Both the position numbers and the translations under genes were made by a program. A DNA stretch of 6,174 nt from an uncultured Eubacteriales bacterium (lineage in GTDB: Bacteria > Bacillota > Clostridia > Oscillospirales > Oscillospiraceae). Each line of letters opens with the position of its first letter. Position 1 is the first letter of the stretch. The stretch spans positions 1 through 6,174 of the forward strand of contig CABPXX010000093.1 in assembly GCA_902461475.1 (NCBI GenBank). Reading direction: 5' to 3'. The notes beneath the pieces were generated by a model, which was given only the letters and a program-made list of their open reading frames with translations, did not search any database and had not been told where the DNA came from. Below, in pieces: positions 1-4,397 of the stretch.

Positions 1-28
1 CCCTCCCCATAAAACGGATTTTAATTTA

Positions 29-51
29 TTTTCCCGCCCCCGGCGGGAAAA
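29..51. repeat. Perfect 10-bp inverted repeat, 3-base loop
   Basis: TTTTCCCGCC (29-38) and GGCGGGAAAA (42-51) are exact inverse complements around CCC. The GC-rich inner part flanked by A/T looks like a terminator stem. Neither strand shows a T tract beyond the stem's own four Ts (minus-strand exit reads AATAAATT), so it is left as an inverted repeat that might end transcription arriving from either side. Confidence 0.6.
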
Positions 52-74
52 CTCTGCCGAGGGCTTTGTGGATG

Positions 75-101
75 ATGCAAGAAAATATATTTTTCTTGCA
101 T
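75..101. repeat. 11-bp inverted repeat, AT-rich, 5-base loop
   Basis: ATGCAAGAAAA (75-85) and TTTTCTTGCAT (91-101) are perfect inverse complements around TATAT. It lies downstream of the minus-strand 162-aa gene. It could be a weak transcription stop or a protein-binding dyad. No T-rich exit follows the stem on either strand. Confidence 0.5.
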
Positions 102-118
102 ATATGTGAGGCTTTTGA

Positions 119-163
119 CAGTCTGAGTCCGCCCCAGCACTCACAGGGGCACCGGGACGGACT
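119..163 (-). other. Stem-loop just after the 162-aa gene, possible terminator
   Basis: Eleven bases past the minus-strand stop codon, AGTCCG (minus strand, 163-158) can pair with CGGACT (131-126), with an inner CCCC/GGGG pairing (147-144 with 135-132). An alternative outer pairing uses the ACAGTC at 118-123. The position fits a 3' end, but the exit sequence TCAGACTGTCAAAAG lacks a proper U tract, so calling it an intrinsic terminator is tentative. Confidence 0.35.
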
Positions 164-173
164 GTGAATTTCA

Positions 174-662
174 TCAGTAGTAGAAGCCCTCCTGCCTCAG
201 CAACTGCACCAGTTCCAGAATTTCCGCCCCATCCACATCAAAAGGGAAGGTAAAGGCAAACCCAAGTTCCGGTTCGTTGCAGGCAAGGAGATTCTCTTTC
301 AGTGCCTCTATGGTCTGTCCGGGGTGATAAAAATCGGCCAGATAGTCCTCCACGCCGTAGACTTCAAAGTCATACCCGGCCACCGGGACAAAGGAGAAGT
401 CCAGGGCGGCACAGCGGCGCAGCTTGGTGGACAGGGAAATGCGGTCAAAGTGGACCTCGATATCACACAGGTTTTTCACGGTCAGCACTGGGATGGGGTA
501 GGATTCCCGCACCCAACCGCCGTCATGGCCCCGGTGATAGTGTCCGTTGTACCACCCGGATTCCAGGGGGAATGTGCCGCGCAGGGCCTGGGAAATCTGG
601 GCGGACTTGGCCTCCAGCCCAGCATAGCAGCGCTGAAGGTCTTGAAGAAGGTTTGTGTCCAT
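174..662 (-). CDS. Unrecognised 162-aa protein, likely cytoplasmic
   Basis: I do not recognise the family. The start at 662 (MDTNLLQDLQ) is chosen because a GGGGG ribosome-site-like run lies about 8 bases upstream. The in-frame ATG at 698 has no such site, and codons further upstream (to 893) overlap the methyltransferase gene and read as arginine/serine-rich shadow. The protein is acidic and soluble-looking, with no signal peptide or membrane segment. It opens with an amphipathic helix (about 1-28), then a tryptophan/histidine/glycine-rich segment (37-50, with WYNGHYHRGHDGGW), then alternating hydrophobic stretches such as YPIPVLTV (55-62), LDFSFVPV (87-94) and LGFAFTFPF (133-141), which suggest a mainly beta core. 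It ends with a helix and GFYY. It lies 70 bases after the methyltransferase stop on the same strand, so it is probably cotranscribed and under the same attenuator. That it is a real gene rests on coherent composition and the tandem arrangement; its function is unknown. Confidence 0.7.
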   Translation of the reverse strand: MDTNLLQDLQRCYAGLEAKSAQISQALRGTFPLESGWYNGHYHRGHDGGWVRESYPIPVLTVKNLCDIEVHFDRISLSTKLRRCAALDFSFVPVAGYDFEVYGVEDYLADFYHPGQTIEALKENLLACNEPELGFAFTFPFDVDGAEILELVQLLRQEGFYY

Positions 663-732
663 GGGATGCACCCCCGTGTTCCACTGGATTAGCCCCATGA
701 TAACACAGATGGCGGGCCGTTTCCACCGGGGC

Positions 733-2088
733 TTATGCCTGGCCCACAAAGAGCAGGTGGTTGGAGGCCCCCAGGTGCTCCGGCTTCTCGCAGGTGTAGA
801 AGTGATACCGGAGATACTGGGCGTAGCTCGCCTCGTCCATGGCGTTGATCTTCTCCTGGAGCAACTCACTGATCCCGTCCGAGGCCACCTCATGGAGCAC
901 GGTCACGCCGCCCTCCCGCAGCAGCTCCCGGCAGGCGTCCACGGTGTGGAAGACAAAGGGGAAGTCGTCACAGCGGAAGGTCTCCTTGTCGTAGGCGCCG
1001 TGGACGAAATAGTCCGGCTCCTCGTGGAACATGGTGAGGATGACCATGTCATTGGCGATGAAGGCGAAAAACAGCGTTCCATCCGGTTTGCACACCCGCT
1101 TGGCCTCCTGAATACAGCGGAGCTTATCGGCCTGGCTGTGCAAGTGGTACAGAGGGCCGAAGAGAAGCACAATGTCAAAGGAGTTGTCCGGGTAGCGGCT
1201 GAGGTCCAGGGCGTTGCCCTGCACCGGGTCAATGGTGTCCTCAGGGGTCAGCTTGGCCCGGAAAGCTGCAATGTTGGCCTCGGACAGCTCCAGAGCGGAC
1301 ACCTGGTACCCCTTTCGGGCGAAATACAGGCTGTATTCTCCGGCTCCGGCCCCGATATCCAGAATCTTGGCCCCCGGGGTGAGATAGCGCTCTATGTAGC
1401 GCACGGTGGTGAGAAACTCCACCCGGGCGGCCTGGGAGCGAGTGAGGCGGCGGCTTTCATCCAAGCGGCGGTACAGGTCTTGCACCAGTTGGGTGTCGTT
1501 TTCAAACACAAGCCCCTCCGTGAAGTCCTTGGGGCGATTCCATTGGCGTTTTAAGATGGCATAGTGGACGGTGTCGCAGATGCCCTGGCTGTTGTAGCCC
1601 GACTCCCGGGAGGTGCCCTCACAGGTCATGCCGCACTTTTGCATGACACCGCCGGAGTGGGGATTGCGGGTGTCGTGTTTGGCGGTGATGCGGTTAAACT
1701 GGCATGTTTCAAACAGGTAGCGGATGACCCCTTCCACCGCCTCGGTGGTGAGGCCCTGGTGCCACCAGGGCTGACCAATGCAGTAGGCCAGCTCCACGCA
1801 GGAGAGCAGGTCGTTGGGGTTCATGCCGCTGATGCTGCCGATGGGCTGGCCCAAGTCCTTGGGCACAATGAGCCACTGGTAGAAGTTGTCCTGCTGGTAG
1901 CCATTCACCCAACTCTGGAGCACCTGACGGGTGATGTCTGTGCTGGTGTGGGCTGGCCACATGAGATAGCGGGTCACCTGGGGGTCGGAGGCCCAGTGGT
2001 CAAACATGGCCTGGGCGTCGTCTACGGTGGCCCGGCGGAGCATGAGCCGGGGGGTCTCAATGGTCTGGGTCCCTCGGTGGGTGGGCAT
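733..2088 (-). CDS. Fused GNAT acetyltransferase / SAM-dependent methyltransferase (451 aa)
   Basis: A two-domain cytoplasmic enzyme. Residues about 10-185 are a RimJ/RimL-type GNAT N-acetyltransferase: it opens ETPRLMLRRATVDDA (11-25), has the GQPIGSISG strand (80-88) and the acetyl-CoA segment WWHQGLTTEAV (108-118), and ends GVMQKCGM (147-154). After a linker (about 186-225), residues 226-451 form a class I methyltransferase: motif I ILDIGAGAGEY (242-252), acidic post-I end VSALELS (263-269), NALDL (292-296) and motif IV-like FDIVLLFGPLYHL (304-316). The start at 2088 is chosen because AAAGGA sits 8 bases upstream. The ATG at 2106 abuts the U tract of the upstream terminator, and starts further up would read through the leader ORF. 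The acetyl- and methyl-acceptors are unknown; a small molecule such as an antibiotic, or a protein N-terminus, are both possible. Fusions of these two domains occur in clostridia. Expression is probably set by the attenuator upstream. Confidence 0.88.
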   Translation of the reverse strand: MPTHRGTQTIETPRLMLRRATVDDAQAMFDHWASDPQVTRYLMWPAHTSTDITRQVLQSWVNGYQQDNFYQWLIVPKDLGQPIGSISGMNPNDLLSCVELAYCIGQPWWHQGLTTEAVEGVIRYLFETCQFNRITAKHDTRNPHSGGVMQKCGMTCEGTSRESGYNSQGICDTVHYAILKRQWNRPKDFTEGLVFENDTQLVQDLYRRLDESRRLTRSQAARVEFLTTVRYIERYLTPGAKILDIGAGAGEYSLYFARKGYQVSALELSEANIAAFRAKLTPEDTIDPVQGNALDLSRYPDNSFDIVLLFGPLYHLHSQADKLRCIQEAKRVCKPDGTLFFAFIANDMVILTMFHEEPDYFVHGAYDKETFRCDDFPFVFHTVDACRELLREGGVTVLHEVASDGISELLQEKINAMDEASYAQYLRYHFYTCEKPEHLGASNHLLFVGQA

Positions 2089-2104
2089 AGAATCAGTCCT
2101 TTCC
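2089..2104 (-). promoter_or_regulatory. Ribosome binding site fixing the fusion-gene start
   Basis: On the minus strand GGAAAGGACTGATTCT directly precedes the ATG at 2088, placing AAAGGA 8 bases before it. The rival ATG at 2106 is preceded only by the terminator's T-rich tail. The site lies past the terminator, so translation depends on readthrough. Confidence 0.7.
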
Positions 2105-2106
2105 AT

Positions 2107-2155
2107 AAAATAAAAGCAGTGCAAGCTACCCTTTGCAGGGTCTGGCTTGCACTGC
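2107..2155 (-). terminator. Intrinsic terminator acting as attenuator
   Basis: On the minus strand GCAGTGCAAGC (2155-2145) pairs perfectly over 11 bp with GCTTGCACTGC (2126-2116). The long loop contains a second 5-bp helix, ACCCT/AGGGT around GCAA. The exit is TTTTATTTT (2115-2107). It sits after the leader ORF and only about 20 bases before the enzyme start, so as drawn it would block expression of the fusion gene unless the antiterminator forms. On the plus strand there is no T tract, so it works in one direction only. Confidence 0.88.
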
Positions 2156-2215
2156 GTCTCTTCTCTCAACCTGGTTTGCGGGGTTATTGGGAAAAAGAGT
2201 ATGACAATGCAAGCC
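2144..2215 (-). promoter_or_regulatory. Antiterminator pairing (leader end with terminator 5' arm)
   Basis: GGCTTGCATTG inside the leader ORF (minus strand, 2215-2205) can pair with CAGTGCAAGCC (2154-2144), the 5' arm of the terminator: 11 pairs with one G-U. The two structures exclude each other. A ribosome that reaches the leader stop codon at 2184-2186 would cover the 2205-2215 segment and let the terminator form. A ribosome stalled earlier would leave it free to antiterminate. The pairing is seen directly; the mechanism is inferred. Confidence 0.75.
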
Positions 2216-2279
2216 CGATGCCATTGGGCATATCGGACTGAGGGGCGTTCATATTGTCCACACACATGTAACGCAGCAT
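2184..2279 (-). CDS. 31-codon regulatory leader peptide
   Basis: A short ORF starts MLRYMCVDNMN and ends LSYSFSQ. A consensus AGGAGG lies 7 bases before its ATG, with a consensus promoter about 20 bases further up. It is richer in Met (four, at 1, 5, 10 and 17) and Ser than expected, but has no run of one amino acid as in biosynthetic leaders (His, Trp, Leu). This makes amino-acid sensing less likely than sensing of a ribosome-stalling drug. The strong start site before a very short frame, followed at once by an attenuator, indicates that translation itself is the signal. Whether the peptide sequence or only the ribosome's progress matters cannot be told here. Confidence 0.8.
   Translation of the reverse strand: MLRYMCVDNMNAPQSDMPNGIGLALSYSFSQ
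2215..2236 (-). promoter_or_regulatory. Hairpin inside the leader ORF competing with the antiterminator
   Basis: On the minus strand CCGA-TA-TGCC-CAAT-GGCA-TCGG forms an 8-bp hairpin with a 2-base bulge. Its last base (2215) is the first base of the antiterminator segment. It may act as the pause or 1:2-type hairpin of classical attenuation. Covering of its 5' half by a stalled ribosome would favour antitermination. Confidence 0.5.
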
Positions 2280-2280
2280 T

Positions 2281-2292
2281 GTCACACCTCCT
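2281..2292 (-). promoter_or_regulatory. Strong ribosome binding site of the leader ORF
   Basis: AGGAGGTGTGAC on the minus strand puts a perfect AGGAGG 7 bases before the ATG at 2279. It is far stronger than the sites of the two downstream genes, as expected when leader translation drives regulation. Confidence 0.8.
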
Positions 2293-2305
2293 GGAAGTTT
2301 TGCAC

Positions 2306-2334
2306 ATTATACGTCCATGCTGTGGAAAAGTCAA
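2306..2334 (-). promoter_or_regulatory. Sigma-A promoter for leader and GNAT-methyltransferase operon
   Basis: Minus strand: TTGACT (-35, 2334-2329), 17-base spacer, TATAAT (-10, 2311-2306; perfect consensus). Predicted RNA start near 2299, about 20 bases before the leader ATG. Confidence 0.88.
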
Positions 2335-2383
2335 CAGCTCGCAGGAAATTTTACACATCACACATGAAAGGCTGCTTTGGGGC

Positions 2384-2412
2384 TTTACACGCCTTTGTTA
2401 AAATGATACAAT
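2384..2412 (+). promoter_or_regulatory. Sigma-A promoter for the RpiR-type regulator
   Basis: TTTACA (-35, 2384-2389), 17-base spacer, TACAAT (-10, 2407-2412). The predicted start near 2419 leaves an untranslated leader of about 134 bases. It diverges from the leader-peptide promoter, with the two -35 boxes about 50 bases apart. Confidence 0.7.
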
Positions 2413-2431
2413 CCCTGAAATGACGACAGGG

Positions 2432-2445
2432 CCCCGGAGACGGGG
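2432..2445 (+). other. Small GC hairpin in the regulator 5' UTR
   Basis: CCCCG (2432-2436) and CGGGG (2441-2445) enclose GAGA, giving a compact, stable RNA hairpin near the predicted 5' end of the regulator mRNA. No T tract follows (GAGAAAAAAG), so it is not a terminator. It may protect the 5' end or be fortuitous. Confidence 0.35.
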
Positions 2446-2457
2446 GAGAAAAAAGTT

Positions 2458-2473
2458 TTGTATTTCTTACAAG
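2458..2473 (+). promoter_or_regulatory. Operator-like dyad 1 in the regulator 5' UTR
   Basis: TTGTA (2458-2462) and TACAA (2468-2472) form an inverted repeat with a 5-base centre. The right half extends to CTTACAAG (2466-2473), the same half-site found in the two other dyads. A separate half-site, TTTTGTAAG, lies at 2487-2495 in opposite orientation. These are probably binding sites of the regulator encoded just downstream, placed to block its own transcription. Confidence 0.5.
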
Positions 2474-2520
2474 GCGGCCCACTGGATTTTGTAAGAGAAA
2501 TCGAGGCGGGGAAACGGGGC

Positions 2521-2539
2521 CTTGTAAGTTTGTTACAAG
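2521..2539 (+). promoter_or_regulatory. Operator-like dyad 2 next to the regulator ribosome site
   Basis: CTTGTAAGTTTGTTACAAG is a 7+5+7 perfect inverted repeat. It ends one base before AGGAGG (2540-2545), which lies 7 bases before the ATG at 2553. A protein bound here could stop an elongating polymerase. In RNA the dyad could also fold into a short stem beside the ribosome site. Autoregulation by the RpiR-type protein is the simplest reading. Confidence 0.6.
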
Positions 2540-2552
2540 AGGAGGAAGCTCC

Positions 2553-3422
2553 ATGCGGCAGGATATTCAGGTGTTGGATCGGGTGAAAAGCGCCTATGCC
2601 TCTCTGCGCCCCTCAGAGCGGCGGGTGGCAGACTATGTGTTAAGCGACCCAGACGAATGTACCCAGTGCACCATCTCGGAGCTGGCCGAGCGGGTGCAGG
2701 TCAGTCAGCCCACGGTGGTGCGGTTTGTCCAGGCCATGGGGTTTGACGGGTACCGCAGCTTTAAATACTGTCTGCTGCGGGACCGCAGTGGGAAGTCGCC
2801 CCAGAGTCCCTACTTTGACCCCATGGGGGACCTGGACCTGAAGCCCTGGGACTGTCTGGAGGATTTGCCCCTGAAAGAGACCCGTATGGCGGAAGATACT
2901 CTAAAATCCCTGTCCACTCAAGGGCTGAGCCGGGCGGTGCGGATGCTGGCCACCGCCCGCACCATTGACATCTACGGGGTGGAGAACTCCTTTACCCCGG
3001 CCAGCGACCTGCTCACCAAGCTCACTTATCTGGGGCTCAACTGCCGGATGCACACCGACGCCTATCTCCAGCAGATTTCCGCGGCCCACCTGGGGGTGGC
3101 GGACGTGGCGGTGGCCATTTCCCACTCCGGGTGCTCGGTGGACACGGTAAAGGCGCTAAAGCAGGCCCGCAAGACGGGAGCGGACACCATCGCCATCACC
3201 AGTTCCCAAGAATCGATGCTGGCCAAGTGCGCCGATGTGTGCCTGAGCACCGGGGGACAGGACCTGTCCATCTACGGCACGGCCATCTTCTCCCGCATCC
3301 CCGATCTGGCGGTGATTGACCTGCTGTACATGGGAATTATCCAAAGCGACTATGAGCGATTTTCCCGAAACCTGGACAAAAGCGGCGCGGTGATTGCCGA
3401 CCGCGGCTATCCGTGTAAATGA
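2553..3422 (+). CDS. RpiR/MurR-family transcriptional regulator (HTH + SIS domain)
   Basis: A 289-aa cytoplasmic DNA-binding protein, full length for the family. Residues 1-77 are the RpiR N-terminal helix-turn-helix domain: LRPSERRVADYVL (18-30) leads into the HTH TISELAERVQVSQPTVVRF (40-58) and the family's characteristic MGFDGYRSFK (62-71). Residues about 120-265 are a SIS phosphosugar-binding fold, with a YGVENSF loop (141-147), the ligand-loop-like ISHSGCSVDT (189-198), and ITSSQESMLAKCADVCL (215-231). Family members bind phosphorylated sugars or related ligands through SIS and repress or activate neighbouring uptake and catabolic genes. AGGAGG lies 7 bases before the ATG. The gene ends at a strong terminator, so it is transcribed apart from the importer. 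The repeated TTGTA/TACAA dyads before and after it make it the likely controller of both itself and the importer operon. The ligand is unknown. Confidence 0.93.
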   Translation: MRQDIQVLDRVKSAYASLRPSERRVADYVLSDPDECTQCTISELAERVQVSQPTVVRFVQAMGFDGYRSFKYCLLRDRSGKSPQSPYFDPMGDLDLKPWDCLEDLPLKETRMAEDTLKSLSTQGLSRAVRMLATARTIDIYGVENSFTPASDLLTKLTYLGLNCRMHTDAYLQQISAAHLGVADVAVAISHSGCSVDTVKALKQARKTGADTIAITSSQESMLAKCADVCLSTGGQDLSIYGTAIFSRIPDLAVIDLLYMGIIQSDYERFSRNLDKSGAVIADRGYPCK

Positions 3423-3429
3423 GAGGGCA

Positions 3430-3474
3430 GCCGCCCGTCCTTGTAGTTTTCTTACAAGGACGGGCGGCTTTTTT
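3430..3474 (+). terminator. Strong intrinsic terminator of the regulator gene
   Basis: Two perfectly complementary 16-base arms (3430-3445 and 3453-3468) surround the 7-base loop GTTTTCT and are followed by six Ts (3469-3474). It starts 8 bases after the regulator stop codon. The upper third of the stem carries the same TTGTA-N7-TACAA palindrome as the operator at 2521. Confidence 0.95.
3439..3459 (+). promoter_or_regulatory. Operator-like dyad 3, embedded in the terminator
   Basis: CCTTGTA, a 7-base centre, then TACAAGG. The arms, and the 7-base spacing between TTGTA and TACAA, match dyad 2, and the centres (GTTTTCT against AGTTTGT) are similar. It lies about 80 bases before the best importer promoter, so bound regulator could act on the importer. 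It could also simply be a terminator stem that resembles the site by chance. Confidence 0.45.
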
Positions 3475-3483
3475 GATGGATTT

Positions 3484-3500
3484 TTACGGTTCAATTACGG
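3484..3500 (+). repeat. Tandem TTACGG direct repeat upstream of the importer
   Basis: TTACGG occurs at 3484-3489 and 3495-3500, 11 bases apart (about one helical turn), between the terminator and the putative importer promoter. It could be an activator site, but two hexamers may be chance. Confidence 0.25.
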
Positions 3501-3519
3501 AAACTCAAACATTCCCTGC

Positions 3520-3549
3520 TTGTTTCTGGCCATCCGAATTTGGTAGCAT
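3520..3549 (+). promoter_or_regulatory. Weak promoter candidate for the importer operon
   Basis: TTGTTT (3520-3525), 18-base spacer, TAGCAT (3544-3549, four of six consensus bases). A promoter is needed here because a strong terminator separates the regulator from the ATPase gene. The poor -10 suggests dependence on an activator, or another start. Confidence 0.35.
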
Positions 3550-3617
3550 AGCCCCGTCGCCGGAACGCACGGCGCATGCTCGAACTGATTACCTATCCTG
3601 AGAGAGGAGCTGTATTT

Positions 3618-4388
3618 ATGCTGGAACTGGAGCATATCCAGAAATCCTTTGACGGCGTACCCGTGTTGAAGGATATTACCCTTCAGGTGGCGGATGGAGA
3701 AATCGTCTCCATTCTGGGCCCCTCCGGCTGCGGAAAAACCACACTGTTGAATGTAATCCTGGGAATTGTGGATGCCGATGACGGCCACATCCGGTATGAC
3801 GGCCAGGATTTGACCCGTACCCCCATGGAGAAGCGGGGCTTTAACATCGTCTTTCAAGACTATGCCCTCTTCCCCAACCTGAACGTGTATCAGAACATCA
3901 CCTACGGCCTGCGCAACAAGCCGGGCATCTCCACCCAGCAAGAGGTGGAGGAGCTCATTGACCTGCTGGGCCTGCGGGACCATTTGAACAAGCGCATTGA
4001 CCAGCTCTCCGGCGGTCAGAAGCAGCGGGTGGCTCTGGCCCGCACCATGGTGATGAAGCCCCGCATCCTGCTGCTGGATGAGCCGCTGTCCGCCCTAGAC
4101 GGGGTCATCAAGGAGTCCATCAAGGACCGCATCAAGACCATCGCCCGGGAGTATCACCTCACCACCATCATCGTCACCCACGACCCGGAGGAGGCCCTGA
4201 CCCTCTCCGACCGGGTGCTCATCATCGAGGGGGGCACCATCTCCCAGTATGCCAAGCCCGAGGAGATCGTCCACCAGCCCCAGAACGACTTTGTGCGCAA
4301 GTTCATCCTCAACCAGCTGGAGATCAAGCGCAACAACATCTACGCTCTGTTTGGCGACCACCCTACTCGGGCGGTCCAGGCGGGATAA
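3618..4388 (+). CDS. ABC importer ATPase, PotA/FbpC-like, short form
   Basis: A 256-aa cytoplasmic ATPase that powers the importer whose permease follows. All motifs are intact: Walker A GPSGCGKTT (34-42), Q-loop glutamine at 80 in VFQDYALFPNLNVYQNI, signature LSGGQKQRV (130-138), Walker B ILLLDEPLSALD (150-161) and switch histidine 188 in THDPEEA. The sequence after Walker A and around the Q-loop matches the family handling ferric iron, spermidine, sulfate, thiamine and phosphonates. Members of that family are usually about 350 aa because of a C-terminal TOBE regulatory domain, which is missing here: the protein stops soon after VRKFILNQLEI (226-236). The start at 3618 is chosen over the in-frame ATG at 3576 because AGGAG lies 8 bases before it and MLELEHIQKSF is the normal family N-terminus. 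The permease starts 9 bases after the stop, so the two are cotranscribed. Confidence 0.93.
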   Translation: MLELEHIQKSFDGVPVLKDITLQVADGEIVSILGPSGCGKTTLLNVILGIVDADDGHIRYDGQDLTRTPMEKRGFNIVFQDYALFPNLNVYQNITYGLRNKPGISTQQEVEELIDLLGLRDHLNKRIDQLSGGQKQRVALARTMVMKPRILLLDEPLSALDGVIKESIKDRIKTIAREYHLTTIIVTHDPEEALTLSDRVLIIEGGTISQYAKPEEIVHQPQNDFVRKFILNQLEIKRNNIYALFGDHPTRAVQAG

Positions 4389-4397
4389 GAGGGCGCT

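Noticed and set aside
663..893. N-terminal extension of the 162-aa protein up to 893
   Set aside because: It overlaps the 3' end of the methyltransferase gene in another frame and reads as Arg/Ser/Thr-rich shadow; the alternative ATG at 698 has no ribosome site.
655..1554. 299-codon plus-strand open frame across the methyltransferase gene
   Set aside because: Shadow of the minus-strand gene: no recognisable motifs, no ribosome site, and the opposite strand encodes clear SAM-binding motifs.
1564..2241. 225-codon plus-strand open frame opposite the GNAT domain and leader
   Set aside because: Antisense to the acetyltransferase domain and crosses the attenuator; the Val/Gly/His-rich composition fits a shadow frame.
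2101..2300. T-box riboswitch or other metabolite riboswitch before the fusion gene
   Set aside because: No T-box sequence or specifier stem-loop is apparent, and the region is filled by a short ORF with a perfect ribosome site whose end pairs with the terminator, so translation-coupled attenuation explains it better.
2089..2361. N-terminal extension of the fusion enzyme up to 2361
   Set aside because: It would start upstream of the promoter at 2306-2334 and run through the leader region and terminator. The extra residues do not resemble GNAT proteins, and a good ribosome site supports 2088.
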